Below are positions 9,434-20,196 of a stretch of DNA of 64,000 nt, one piece after another. The translations under genes were made by a program, and so were the position numbers. Under the pieces are notes generated by a model that was given only the letters and a program-made list of their open reading frames with translations, was not told where the DNA came from and did no database searches. Positions within the stretch are counted from its first letter, which is position 1, and every line of letters begins with the position of its first letter. The stretch is from assembly GCA_033030425.1 (NCBI GenBank), contig JAUFSD010000006.1:1736001-1800000 (forward strand). The letters are read 5' to 3'. The stretch comes from Verpa conica (Eukaryota > Ascomycota > Pezizomycetes > Pezizales > Morchellaceae).

Positions 9434-12400
9434 CTAGCTCCCTCTACTCCCCCTGCTCCCTCCTCTCCCAAAAACCCACTTCTCAACCTCTCCACGCTTC
9501 TCGCCTGGATCTATTCCTTTCCCGGAAATGTCAGCATCAACGGGTGATCCAACGGCAGATGCATAGCTCGAGTCTGCGGTTGTATTCTTCGGGTGTTGGT
9601 CGTGCTGGGTTTGTACCTGCATCCCCTGGTGCTGGTAGAAGCTGCTTTGTGTTTGGGAGTTGGGGGTAGGAGATGGGGTCGGATAGTTTTGTATAGGGTT
9701 GATAGGTGGATGATTCTGTTGCATTTGAAGTTGCATCTGCATTATTTGTCGCCCTTGCATTTGCAAGAGTTGTTGTTCATCAAATGAGCCTTTTGTCGGC
9801 AGCATCGCGTTTGCACCGGGGTGGGAGAGACCTGGTGGCGGTGAAGCTACTCCAGGCGGGGAGATACCAGGTGGCAATGAAAGCCCGGGTGGTGGGGTTA
9901 GGCCTGGCGGAGGAGTGAGCCCTGGCGGAGCAGTGAGCCCAGGCGGAGCAGTAAGGCCGGGTGGTGATGAGAGGCCAGGTGGTGATGATAACCCCGGCGG
10001 AGATGAAAATCCGGATGAACTTAATCCCGGCGGCGGTGATAGCCCCGGTGGATAACTCATCCCTAAGCCTAGTCCCGTAGGGCTCGCCAGTGGACTCGAC
10101 GGAAGCCCCCCAGGGCTTACCCCCCCGATCCCTCCTCCACTCACACTTGGACTCATCCCCACCCCCCCAACCACTCCCCACCCAGGCGGTGCTGCAACAG
10201 GACTGTTCCCTCCTCCAGTCCCAAGACTACTTTTAATACTTCCATTACTCCCTCCCCACGCACTCCTTCTCAACTTCATAAGTGTCTCTAAACTTCCATC
10301 TCCACCCTCTTCCCCGCCACCGCCAAAAGACAGCGCGCTCAGCGGCCGCTGGGCGCCGAGCCCTTTCCAGCCCTCGACAGGGAAGACCATGCTATTCCTC
10401 CATGAACTCTCACTCCTCTCGCTGATCGGTGTGAGGGAGGGGCGGCGGAGTAAAGGAGGGCGCGGCAGCACCTCACCACCAGGAGGACCAAAGTAGCCAC
10501 CATAGGATTGTGGCGTCTCAGAGGTTGAAGAAGCAGACGATGGTGGAGCAGGATAGAAGCCGAATTCCTGTCCATAAAACTCTGTATCGTAGGCCAAGGC
10601 TTCCGCGTTTGCAGCTGCAACCATAGTTTCATCATCGTCTTCATAACCGCTGAATCCATTGTCATCATCTACTGAGTAGTATCCACTTTGAGATTCACCC
10701 CTTTCATAGTCTTGGGGATTGTAGTCACTTTCGTACCCCACCGGTGAATTCAGCCCCTCTTCAGCGAGCCGCTGCTGCTCCTTCTGGTATGCATGGAGTG
10801 ACTGCGTCAAGGTGGACAGAGCGAGTGGGAAGCCATTCCCATCAAGCATTGTACCATCCGGAGCGTAGAATTGGGCATGTTCTTGGGTGTACCCGAGGCC
10901 ACCACCGATAGGATTAATGAAAGGGGGAAAGGAGCGGTTATCAGTTCCAGACCCGCCGCCGTTTGTAACAGAGCCATGGGTACCACTCATACTCCCATCC
11001 TCGACCATCATCGCCCCACCACTTGAAATCCCAACCGTTGATAAGGACAATCTCTGGTCCTCAGGTAGAGGGTTTGAGGGACCATAGGGGGTGCTGTTAG
11101 CGGTGTTGGGCGCGGTTACATATTGACTGATATCTTGCGGAGTGTCGTCCATAATCATCCCGTCATCGAAATACATATCATCTTCTTCATCTTCATATCC
11201 CTCCATTCCATTCCCGTCCTCAAGAAAGTCGAGGTCAGAGTCTTCGTCGAGATCATAGCCTCGCGGGTTGCCAATACGTTTGTGTAGTGGGACTTGGGCA
11301 TCGGTAGATGCAACCAGTGCGCCAGGGTTTGGATCCATTGTTGGAAGATCCCCTGCTACGCCTGTAAAAGCACCTTCTGGCAGCACTGTTGAGGTGCGAT
11401 TGGGAGAATCGCCTTGAGAAACAGCAACACCGATGGACAGGGACCGTATATCCATTACTAGCCCATCGTCTTGATCTTCTTGATCTTCATCTTCGTATCC
11501 ATCCAATCCTTCCCCTTCACCTACCTCTGCCTCGTATCCCTCCAATCCTCCTCCTACCTCTGCCTCGTATCCATCTAATCCTCCTAATCCTCCTACTTCC
11601 CCCTCCACCCTCTCCTCCTCTCCGCCGCTGCCACCAAAGAGCCCCTCGTTTGCGCGCTCAAACCCATCATCGTCCTCGTCGTCTATGTCTATATCGTCCA
11701 TATCCATCTCCGCATCCGAATCATCGGGGTCAAAGTCAGAAGCTGTGCGCGGGGCGAGCGGGAGATCATCATTTGACTGTGTCGACTCCCCAGCAGCGCT
11801 GCTTCCCTCAAATGAGAAGCGAGATGAATTTGTCATCAGGTGGTGCGGAAGTGAGAGTGGATGATCGTATAATGCAACTCTCGGGCGACCATCAGGAGGA
11901 GACATGAGTTCGCCTTCATTATCTGATTCTTCCTCGTTGGCCGGCTGTGGTGGGGTCGTGAGTAGTGTTATTGGCGTAACTGTGAGCTGTGGGGGTGGTG
12001 GAGGTGGTGATGTTGGTGGGGCAGTCGTTGGCGCTCTTTGCGGTCCCGAATCTGATATAGACCTCTGCTGTTCGGGTTGCGCCTTCTTCTCCTCGCTCTT
12101 CTTTGGAAGGATGTCGCCTTCATGACCCTTTTCGTCATCCCCAAAATGCTCTTTAAACCCACCACCTTCCTTTGTTACAACCTCAACCTTCAACAACTCC
12201 TTCCCTCCTCCTCCTCCTCCTCCCCCGGCCGCAACAGGTGAGGTATGTCGCCCATTAACAGGCGTCAGCCCACTGCCTCCTCCACGTTTCGGGCCTGAGG
12301 ACCAATCAGGGTGCCGCGTCCCGTAGATAATCCCCGGGTCGAAATCATCCGGCAAGTCCCGCGCCGTCTTCTTTTCGATTGTCGTCTGTGAGCTCCGGCG

Positions 12401-12787
12401 ACGAGAGAGAAGCGACATGGGGTTTAGGAGGGTCAGCTTTCTGTATGTGCTGTCCCTGTCCTTTGGCGGCTGATGGCCCGCCATGGCAGGTGGAGAGGCA
12501 TTCTGTTTCCGGTCCTTTTCGGCAGACTTTCGAGACTTTTTTGGAGGGCGGGCGGGCTCGGTGGAGGAGCGGGAGATCGGGGTGGGGTCGGGGGACAACC
12601 AAGTCTCTGGGGAGCCGAGGCTGGGCGAACCTCCGAGGTTGAGGGGTGGGAGCGAATCAGAGAGGAGAGGAGGTGAAGTGCGTGGAACTGGCTGTGGAGG
12701 GGTCTTTTCGGGGGCTTGGCTGTTTGATTTTGACTGCTCGTTGCTGGAGCGGCGGTGGTGACGGAGAAGGTTGAGACGAGGCATCAT
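9434..12787 (-). CDS. long disordered conserved fungal protein with PPGL repeats
   Basis: This single-exon frame encodes 1117 residues. Its first ATG codons lie at 12787 and 12784; the upstream open codons contain no other ATG, and MPRLNLLRHHRRSS is a plausible start. Nearly the whole chain is low-complexity. In order: a basic Ser/Pro N-terminus; a LLNPMSLLSRRRSSQ motif followed by LPDDFDPGIIYGTR; polyPro; a DHPLSLPHHL...RFSFEG block; Asp/Glu-rich stretches with repeated GYEDE/GYEAE; a (S/T)(P/A)PPGL tandem array; a Gln/Met-rich part; and a WVFGRGG-type end. I recall the MSLLSRRRSSQ and RFSFE blocks as conserved in hypothetical Pezizomycotina proteins, but know of no assigned function. No catalytic domain or membrane segment is visible. 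Acidic and proline-rich composition would suit a scaffold, which is inference. Confidence 0.72.
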   Translation of the reverse strand: MMPRLNLLRHHRRSSNEQSKSNSQAPEKTPPQPVPRTSPPLLSDSLPPLNLGGSPSLGSPETWLSPDPTPISRSSTEPARPPKKSRKSAEKDRKQNASPPAMAGHQPPKDRDSTYRKLTLLNPMSLLSRRRSSQTTIEKKTARDLPDDFDPGIIYGTRHPDWSSGPKRGGGSGLTPVNGRHTSPVAAGGGGGGGGKELLKVEVVTKEGGGFKEHFGDDEKGHEGDILPKKSEEKKAQPEQQRSISDSGPQRAPTTAPPTSPPPPPPQLTVTPITLLTTPPQPANEEESDNEGELMSPPDGRPRVALYDHPLSLPHHLMTNSSRFSFEGSSAAGESTQSNDDLPLAPRTASDFDPDDSDAEMDMDDIDIDDEDDDGFERANEGLFGGSGGEEERVEGEVGGLGGLDGYEAEVGGGLEGYEAEVGEGEGLDGYEDEDQEDQDDGLVMDIRSLSIGVAVSQGDSPNRTSTVLPEGAFTGVAGDLPTMDPNPGALVASTDAQVPLHKRIGNPRGYDLDEDSDLDFLEDGNGMEGYEDEEDDMYFDDGMIMDDTPQDISQYVTAPNTANSTPYGPSNPLPEDQRLSLSTVGISSGGAMMVEDGSMSGTHGSVTNGGGSGTDNRSFPPFINPIGGGLGYTQEHAQFYAPDGTMLDGNGFPLALSTLTQSLHAYQKEQQRLAEEGLNSPVGYESDYNPQDYERGESQSGYYSVDDDNGFSGYEDDDETMVAAANAEALAYDTEFYGQEFGFYPAPPSSASSTSETPQSYGGYFGPPGGEVLPRPPLLRRPSLTPISERSESSWRNSMVFPVEGWKGLGAQRPLSALSFGGGGEEGGDGSLETLMKLRRSAWGGSNGSIKSSLGTGGGNSPVAAPPGWGVVGGVGMSPSVSGGGIGGVSPGGLPSSPLASPTGLGLGMSYPPGLSPPPGLSSSGFSSPPGLSSPPGLSSPPGLTAPPGLTAPPGLTPPPGLTPPPGLSLPPGISPPGVASPPPGLSHPGANAMLPTKGSFDEQQLLQMQGRQIMQMQLQMQQNHPPINPIQNYPTPSPTPNSQTQSSFYQHQGMQVQTQHDQHPKNTTADSSYASAVGSPVDADISGKGIDPGEKRGEVEKWVFGRGGSRGSRGS
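9825..10060 (-). repeat. coding minisatellite encoding (S/T)xPPGL repeats
   Basis: Within the disordered protein, a run of about a dozen near-identical 15-18-bp units encodes PPGLSSPPGL, TAPPGL and TPPPGL variants. On the plus strand the unit appears as AGGCCGGGTGGTGATGAG-like repeats. Adjacent identical pairs (TAPPGL twice, TPPPGL twice) point to recent slippage or unequal exchange. Confidence 0.85.
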
Positions 12788-13923
12788 CGGGTAGAATGAA
12801 GAGAGAGTTTGGGCCTCAGCAGGTGGGGTGTAGAAGAGCTTCAAGTAGGCAGGAGAGGGAGCTTGGACCCGGATGAAGGACCAGGATAGCGATCGATGGT
12901 GAGAATTCGGGCGCGGGGATGGCAGCTGTGATGTAATGGATTAACGGGAAGGTGCATAGGATGGATGCGTGGTGAGATAGATTGAGGTGTGCAGATGTGA
13001 TGATGGAGCTGTGCAGATGTGATGGAGCTGTCTGCAGAGTGTGAGGGAGCCCAGAGGAGTATTGTTCTAGAAGGGGCACATACACTCTGCCAGCAAGAGT
13101 GAGGAGATGGAGGAGATGGAGGAGATGGAGGAGATGGCCGAGTGTCCAGAGTGTCCAGTGTGTCCAGTGTCTAGAGTAGAGAGTAGAGTCTCCAGAGTAA
13201 AAGGTCTCTGGAAGACTTCTGGAAGCAAAGAAGGCGCAGTCACTGATCTACGTGATATTCATACATGTAATCAGCCACCCTGCTCTCTCTCTACCCTCTC
13301 ATTAAACTACGCGTCGGTGTTTCAGCCGTGATGTCTCTCTCTCTAGGTCTCGTCTCAGCCAGTCTCATAGTTCTCCCCATCCCATTCCACCCCCATTCCT
13401 ATCCCTATCCCTATCCTATGCCCATCCCCATCCCATTCTCCCCCACATTCCCCGGTTCTCCAGCTTCAATTAGAGTTGAGAGCCTCAAGACATGACGTTG
13501 CACAAGAGAGGGGGGACACTATAAATAGTATGCACGTACAGGCACAGACTACCTGGCCCCAGATGTGCGTCCATCGCGGGTACTGCTCAGAGTGCCCCGT
13601 TGTTCTGGAGTAACATTGAAAGTAACAGCGCAGTACAGCACACAGAGATACAAGTATCCAACCCATGCAGTGGCCAGCTGCACCCAGCCCCGCTACATGT
13701 AGATACAACCCCACCAATAGTACACTCAGCTAATGCTGCAAAATCTCTAATAACAATTGACTTCTATACCCCAGTCTAATTTGGGATCAGCTACAATATA
13801 AATACAATAAATAATAATAAAAACTCCCAATACAAATTGATAAACGCCCCACGCCTTTCTAAATAGTTTGCCATATCTCTAACCCAAAACACTAAAACTC
13901 CTTCCTTCATGAAATCAACTCAA
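12788..13923. promoter_or_regulatory. intergenic: promoter/leader of the PPGL gene with simple repeats
   Basis: This 1.1-kb stretch lies upstream of the minus-strand PPGL gene and downstream of the minus-strand membrane-protein gene. It contains tandem copies of GTGCAGATGTGATG(GAGCTG) at about 12990-13032, a (GGAGAT)n run at 13103-13137, GTGTCCAGAGTGTCCAGT repeats at 13142-13170, and a pyrimidine tract of CCCATCC/CCTATCC units at 13372-13440. A 74-codon ATG frame at 13107 is made of these repeats and is not accepted as a gene. Confidence 0.55.
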
Positions 13924-16268
13924 TCACTCTATTTTTTCCTTCCTCCTCGGACCTCCACCATAGGACCCATACTTCCCCAGCTTGACTGGTCCCAGCAGGG
14001 GCTGTTGATACGCCGAGAGACCCGGCGCCATGACCACAATCTCCAGATGATCCATCGTCGTCTCCCCAACCCTCACCACGCTCCCCAGTGTCGCCTTCTC
14101 TGAAATCCCAGCACAAGTATTCTCCAGCACCCCCGCTCTCGCAGTACTCCCAATCCCCAATGCCACATACTCTGGAATCGAAGACCAAGCTTTAATCACT
14201 GCCCCTCTATAAAACAACTGCCACACCGCAGCAAATATTACAATCACTGCATGCCCAATGAGTACAAAAACACCCAGATACCCAGTCCGCGACGAGAGTC
14301 GGAATCCGTATCCCTCGGTGTAGATATCAATCGGCACAACCGGTAATGACCCATAAGTCTTTCTTGGGTACGGCATCAAGTCTTGCGGTAGTATAACATC
14401 CTCCGGGATAGCATACTGTGAAGTGGAGGGTCCCGTCCAAGCAAGGATATGTAGAAACGCACCACCAACAACAGTCTCCAGTATTGCTGCCTTGTCTTTC
14501 TCGTCCCAGTCTCGACTATCTATAGCTGTACGAACCGAGTCTGCGAACCCGCGTAGAGGCCCGGATGAAACCTGCTTGTTCGAGCTCCTCTGTGGGAATG
14601 TGAAATTATCAGTGTAGCCCTCATTGAAGGCGTAGCCATCGAGCCATCCCTTGTAGAAGAGGAGTGTTTGTGGTTTGTCGCGCGTACCGTCGGAGCGGGA
14701 GATGTAGTCGTGGTATTCAACTTGCTCGGCGTTGAAGGTGAGACTATTATCGACGAGGGTTGCAGTAGCAGCTTTTAGTTTTGTGGATATGGAGCAGGCT
14801 GTGACCATTTCTGGGCTGTAGTCTCCCTCAAAGACTACTTCTATAGAGTCGGAGAAGTTAGGACTATCTTTTAGAGGGGTTCCTTCGGTCATCCATACTC
14901 GCGGGTAGAAATAACCATTCTCATTGTTATGTCTTGTCCCATTCTCTTGTTTTCGGACGAAGAGTAGGTCTTTGCTATGTCGTAAGGGAGTACGACCAGT
15001 GTGATTTCCTGGGCTCCTGTAGCACCATTCCGAACTATTGCTGGTACTGTTGGTGCAGACTGACTTCGTATCACTGTGGCATACAACCCAGGATTCTAGG
15101 GCGTTCATATCAACAACATATCTACGGCCCCTCCAGTCCATGGCATCAAGGTTTTTGCGGTTGTTGGCCAGATAATCTGAATTTGCCTTAACATCCAATC
15201 TCATGACAGTCCTAATAGTTGTCCCACCAGTCCATACACCAGGCAATACTCGGTCCCAAGTCGTAGAAACGTTAAAGAGGACATCACCAACATAATCATA
15301 TGTACGATGTGTAGTCTCATTATTTGGCGCAGTAGCCCCACCACCCCAAGCCTGCAGAAATGTGCCTATTTCACCAAAATACTGCACGCCCGTTGAAACG
15401 TAATCCCAACCTCCCCAAGCAACCTTCTCCGAAAACCCCTGTGAGTACTGCGGGGTGATCAAGATATTCGGGTACCCTGCGTCGACCGGAACCCCCACAA
15501 CAGTGTTATAGGGCCGCTCCACCCTCTGATAAAAAAACCAATCGATACGCGGAACCATTAACACGGCACTTGCTGGTCCTGCCAACGATGATATAACACA
15601 CGCTGCAAATAGAAAAATCGTGAGTAAGAAAACCCTCCTCTTACCCACCCTCTCCTCTGGCGCCTGACCACGTGACCTGAACACGGAGAACCCATAATGA
15701 AGTGCCGCCGTATACCCTTTCGAGACCACAAAAGTCGGATCCGCCAGTGATAAATCAGCACCAAGGAGCCCAAACAATGTCCCACCACGCACCATAAGGT
15801 CTCCCAGAACCCACTGCTGCACAATAGCCGCAAGACTAGCTACAATGAATAGTTCATGGAGCTTGACGGCGATTTGTAGTGCGCCGAGAATATTTGCGGT
15901 TTCTTTCGTTGTCCTTCCAACTTCACCGCCGATGGAGTATTTTGTGAGGTTCAGGTAGAGTAGCACCGCTGTTCCGGTAACAGAGATGACGGCTGAGATT
16001 GGCCATAGTATTATGCCTGTGAAGTTCCGGTAGAGTACCGATTTCATAGGCTCTACCGTAGGGCTTAAAAGCGGCCTCCCAGAGAGTTTGTCTTTCGGAG
16101 TAGAGGCGGTGGATTCGGTGAGTGCTGGTGGTGGTGGCCCTACATAGCTTGGGTCATCTGTAAAAGTGTTAACTAAGGATCTTGTAGATAAAGTATTTTT
16201 CTGTCATCTTTCTAGGGACTCTTACCCTCTGGGCCCCACTGCTCTAGAAGTCTACCCGTTGAACTCAT
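13924..16268 (-). CDS. fungal multipass membrane protein with large extra-membrane domain
   Basis: A two-exon gene encodes 758 residues. Exon 1 is 16226-16268 (MSSTGRLLEQWGPE), the intron is 16158-16225, and exon 2 is 13924-16157. The GTAAGA donor and TTTTACAG acceptor restore a continuous frame through a Pro/Ser-rich linker into the first helix. Hydrophobic segments include IILWPISAVISVTGTAVLLY, a second around LHELFIVASLAAIV, a third around VFLLTIFLFAACVISSLAG, and a C-terminal one in YLGVFVLIGHAVIVIFAAVW. Between the third and the last lies a domain of about 400 residues with many N-x-S/T sites and several Cys, so it probably faces the lumen or outside. This architecture recurs in uncharacterised ascomycete membrane proteins; I cannot name a function. 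The ATG at 16047 would lose the linker and is less likely. Confidence 0.78.
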
Positions 16269-18960
16269 AACTCAAAAGAAAGACCTGTGTGTTGGAAATT
16301 TGATACTTCAGTAACAAAACAACTGAAACGCTAAAAACCTAGTGATACTTATAAAGATAAACAAAAACTTTGACTGAGGGGTTGCATTGTGCTCTTATAG
16401 GCCCAACAGAATAGAATCATATTTATTGTCACACGAGCTTGTAAATAAAGCCTTGGTTGTAAGCCTAAATTCCCAATCAGGCCTATCGGGATCGATTACA
16501 TGTATTAAAATTCCGGTGAACCCAAACGACTGGGAAAACGATACCCCAAATCAAGTTAGGGCCATGAATGTTTTTCCCCCACTCCATAAGCAGCTCTAAA
16601 CGAAAGGAAGTCCTTACAGAAAAAACAACTTCAAGTAGACTACCTTAAATGCTGCGGCTATGCGACCCCCCTCCGTAGGTTACAGCCCCAGAGAATGTGC
16701 TTAATTTGTAAAATGGAATGCATATGATAATGTAGGATGTTGATCTACCTATTGGATGAGATCAGGAATGTAAGTATTTTGCCTGGTTTCCTGAAAACCC
16801 TAAGGAACATGGCTATGAGTCAGTGGTGAAATTTTTTGCTTTTTCCAAAAAAGCTGGTACCCAATTCGTGAAGAGGAAAAACGCCTCCTGTCCCGATTAA
16901 AATAACTCAAGTTACAAAATATAGTTATTAGAAAGAAAGGCTGTCGGCCTCGGCAGCGCCTGCATGTCGCTTGTCCCTAAGAGGAAAACCATCAATGGAA
17001 CCACTCGCTTCTATTCTCGGTCCCTGCTACTTGAGCCAGTTCTATTGTCTGTATTACCGCTGGTGAGTGTGTCGTCCTGTGTTTATATGGCGTCTAGAAG
17101 CACAAGGTTGCGTGTCGGCTGATGGTGGGAACTAAGGCAGGAGAATGTGGTGTGGCAGCGGTGCGAAGGCCCGGCTTGCAAAGATCTCCATAGCTGGCGA
17201 AAATAGAAGATCCATGCTGGAGTAAATAATATGCATCGCCTCAATACGAATGCACCGGTGGCTAGAGATTCCATATATAGGGATAATTATATATTTCCTA
17301 CACATCTCCTTTGATCATAGCCTAGTTACAGGTAAGTAGCCCAATTACTCTTATCCAAATCGGGAATTTGCTGATATTTCTAAAGGTGCTTGATAGAATA
17401 TTTAAACTTTGAAATCCTCCTAAACCCCCCTAGAAATGTGAGTATATTTTTCCTGTAGATAAATGCCTTTTACGTTCTTAAAAATGATATACCGCTTTAA
17501 GGACGTGCCCACTCTATATTTTTCTTTGGATACTAATCTATCAGAATAAGCAAGTCATATATATGTAACATAGCCGTACATATCGGCATGTATACGTGTA
17601 CGCTAGTACTAGATAGCACACTTGTAGTATTAATTTCGTAAACCATTTTAGGTGAAGGGGACCGGTTTCTCTGCCGTGGGGCCGATTAATATAGAGTGGA
17701 GAGAGACATCCTACGGTTGATTACTAGCCTTTTTATTTTTCATATTGGCCTTTTGAGCTTTAGATTCTTGCTCTATAATTGATAGGCGTTGAACTCGCTC
17801 AGATTGTGCGTAGACTCCCTGAAAATGTTTGGTGGAGGTGACAACACCAGAAGTACGTCATTTGCATCCGGCTGTGAAATCTCTTATCTCTGTTTTCAAT
17901 ATTGTGTAGGTACTTGAGACAGACTAAAGCCTTTGTCATGTGTACAACTAGCTTGGATGACTACACCCAACCTGTCGGACCTGAAGACTCCAAAGAGTCA
18001 CTTGGTGACCTCTGGAAAACTGTACTTATCACTGAAAGCCAGTGAGTACTTAGGGGGAAAGAAAGAAAAAAACTTATTTGTATACGTAGAGAGACGCACG
18101 CATGTTTTCCAGATTCAAGTAGCTATCGTATGCGTACAAGGCTGTATATACATTAGATCTTTTTAAGGAACTGAGCCACAGAATTGTTCGTATTGAAGTC
18201 CTATCCTGGTAGGTCTCTTTTGATAAACTCAGCTGCTCTATCAGTTTTCTACTCTTTGAGCACTTATGGCCACGGGACCTGTGTAGTCGATAGACATAGT
18301 TAACAATACAGCCAGTAATGAGATAGAAGTACAACTCACTCAAGGCAGGGGTCATCTTTGGAGTAATACGACAACAGGGCTCTCTGGGCAGGTCCGTACT
18401 CTGATGAGAGTGCTATATTAAGCAAGAGGCTCATACTTCTGATTCATTTATGAGGCGGGGAGAGAATTTATCAAAATTGGTGTGCCACGTAATAGGGTGA
18501 GGTCGCATTGTCTACCTAGGAAGGGTAGGTTCTAGGGCTGCAGGGTACAACTAAACCGGGATAGCCTTAGTAATCCTAATTATTAATCTGTCAAGATTAA
18601 TTTCAAAAGAATATAACAGTACCTAATATTGACCATAGCCCAATTCCAAGTGTCATATATTCATAGTTTTGCCCTATTTATTTATGTCATATCTCTAAGT
18701 AGCTTAAGGCATCTTATGTTCTCTTTCCTCATGGACCATACTATCTCCACAACCTTGGAAGCGTATCAGAAGATCTCATAATGGGATACATACATTTTTA
18801 TAACGTGGTTGTGAGTAAGAATCTATACTTGTGAACTTCCTTCTTCTTTAAAATCTTTCCGCCAGTCTTCACACTCCTTGAGGAAATAGATTCCGGAGAA
18901 ACTCAAAAAATCTACTATAAATACACGGATACGACTCGGAAATACATCAACATTTAACAG
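16269..18960. other. gene-poor AT-rich tract
   Basis: This 2.7-kb stretch has no intact gene. It contains the upstream flank of the membrane-protein gene and one exon-like segment at 17910-18041, listed separately. The rest is AT-rich with stops in all frames. Confidence 0.45.
17910..18041 (+). other. possible orphan internal exon
   Basis: A 132-bp open segment is bounded by an acceptor-like TTGTGTAG and a strong donor-like GTGAGT. It encodes TKAFVMCTTSLDDYTQ and continues to SLGDLWKTVLITES, a composition more protein-like than its surroundings. No partner exon with matching phase was found: reading from the obvious upstream donor at about 17853 gives a stop. It may be a relic or chance. Confidence 0.22.
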
Positions 18961-19460
18961 CCCCTCCCTCCATCAATACCGTGATGGAGGGAGGGTAGAA
19001 ATAGTTTTGTGCATGATACATAGTCATACATCCCTGATTATCAATAGCATTGACATCAATCCCATATTACAACAAAGTCTTCATTATACCAATGTTGTTA
19101 CGCTGTGAAGCCAGATGAAGGGCTGTATACCATCCATACTGAGTTCTCGTATTAATATCGATCTCCCCTCTCTTGAGAATAGTCTTGATCACGGTACTTG
19201 ACTACATCACGCCACGCAGGTATATAAAGAGCCCTGACCAAAGTATTATCTACGGTGAGCGTCGCATTAACATCACCCCCATTCTCGAGAACAGCCTTGA
19301 CAATCTCCTCGTCGCCCATTACGATCGCGATGCAGAGTGGTGTTACGAGGGGTTGTTTGGCAGGCTTAACAGATATCCTTGGCAGAATAATCTTATATAC
19401 TCCGGGGCATTCATCCTCCACTTCCGTCTATTCTGTGAGATATTCATCAACATCGATAGT
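18961..19460 (-). pseudogene. ankyrin-repeat pseudogene
   Basis: Read on the minus strand, two frames together show ankyrin repeats. One reads PLCIAIVMGDEEIVKAVLENGGDVNATL. After a frameshift near 19150-19190 the other reads IKTILKRGEIDINTR, then YTALHLASQRNNIGIMKTLL, an in-frame TAA, and YGIDVNAIDNQG. Helix-turn-helix ankyrin signatures (TALHLA, G-DVNA) are clear, but the frameshift, the stop and the lack of a start mark it as broken. It ends at a perfect 14-bp hairpin. It may derive from a gene like the kinase-ankyrin or F-box-ankyrin genes downstream. Confidence 0.6.
18962..18995. repeat. perfect 14-bp inverted repeat (hairpin)
   Basis: Arms CCCTCCCTCCATCA and TGATGGAGGGAGGG are perfect complements separated by six bases (ATACCG). 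The hairpin overlaps the downstream end of the ankyrin relic. It could be a terminator-like fold or an insertion scar. Confidence 0.75.
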
Positions 19461-19830
19461 GACGCCATAAGATAAACATTGAAAGTAAGGTATTTTCAAG
19501 GCGGCGGTTCGCTTGTGTGAAGGAATTGAAGTCAGATCTTGGGCAATTTAGAAGGAGCTCATTTGACAGAGCTAGGATATGCATATCTGGACTAAGTACT
19601 AAATCCTTTTCGTAAGTTATATAAGCTCAACATCTAGGTACTGAGGGTTTATACAATCGCTGTCTAGGTCCTTGAGAGCTGTCTATATAACTAAAGACGT
19701 AGACGATACCGTAGCGTGTTCCCAGCTACTAAATGAGTTATTAGCCAAATCTTTCTTGTCAATTATGAAGATTTATGGCTGAGTGATATGGGGATTTCAG
19801 ATAGGCGATTGTCGTCTTAGCTTTTGAAGC
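19461..19830. other. AT-rich spacer
   Basis: About 370 bp lie between the ankyrin relic and the MITE. I see no gene, repeat or motif. Confidence 0.4.
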
Positions 19831-19832
19831 TA

Positions 19833-19978
19833 CAGCGTCCGGTAGAAAAGATCGAGAAACGTAAAACCTTATATTCGGGGCCTTTATTGGCCTTTCACGA
19901 AGATTCTAGCAGTAGCAGTATTGGCCAAATAACCCTTGTCGGCTACCCTTATCTCTCGATCTTTTCTACCAGAGGCTG
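19833..19978. mobile_element. MITE with Tc1/mariner-like ends and TA duplication
   Basis: A 146-bp element has inverted termini of about 25 bp. The left end begins CAGCGTCCGGTAGAAAAGAT; the right end, complemented, begins CAGCCTCTGGTAGAAAAGAT, with two mismatches, and both continue CGAGA. TA dinucleotides flank it at 19831-19832 and 19979-19980. CAG-starting ends with TA targets fit the Tc1/mariner superfamily. There is no coding capacity, so this is a non-autonomous element. Confidence 0.72.
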
Positions 19979-20122
19979 TAGGTTTTATCACTAAACACGA
20001 GTCAATTAATAGTTGATGGCTGTGTTGTTAATTAAATATAAGTCAGTTAGTGGTTATTTGTAGGTTGTGTTATCAACTAACAGCAGTTAGAGAACATTCA
20101 ATCCTAACCCTGAGATACTCAC

Positions 20123-20196
20123 GGTTTAATGTTGGTCACGTGACTAGATTCCGTGGCTAGCATACCAATAGTCGATCACATGACCAACATTAAACC
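20123..20196. repeat. 74-bp palindromic element, probable miniature repeat
   Basis: The element begins GGTTTAATGTTGGTCACGTG and ends with its near-complement CACATGACCAACATTAAACC, so the 22-bp arms differ mainly at one base (CACGTG versus CACATG). The arms enclose about 30 bp. It lies about 145 bp from the MITE. No target duplication is evident. Confidence 0.65.

Noticed and set aside
13107..13331. 74-codon ATG frame rich in MEE and CP repeats
   Set aside because: It is built from GGAGAT and GTGTCCA simple repeats in a promoter region and has no protein-like remainder.
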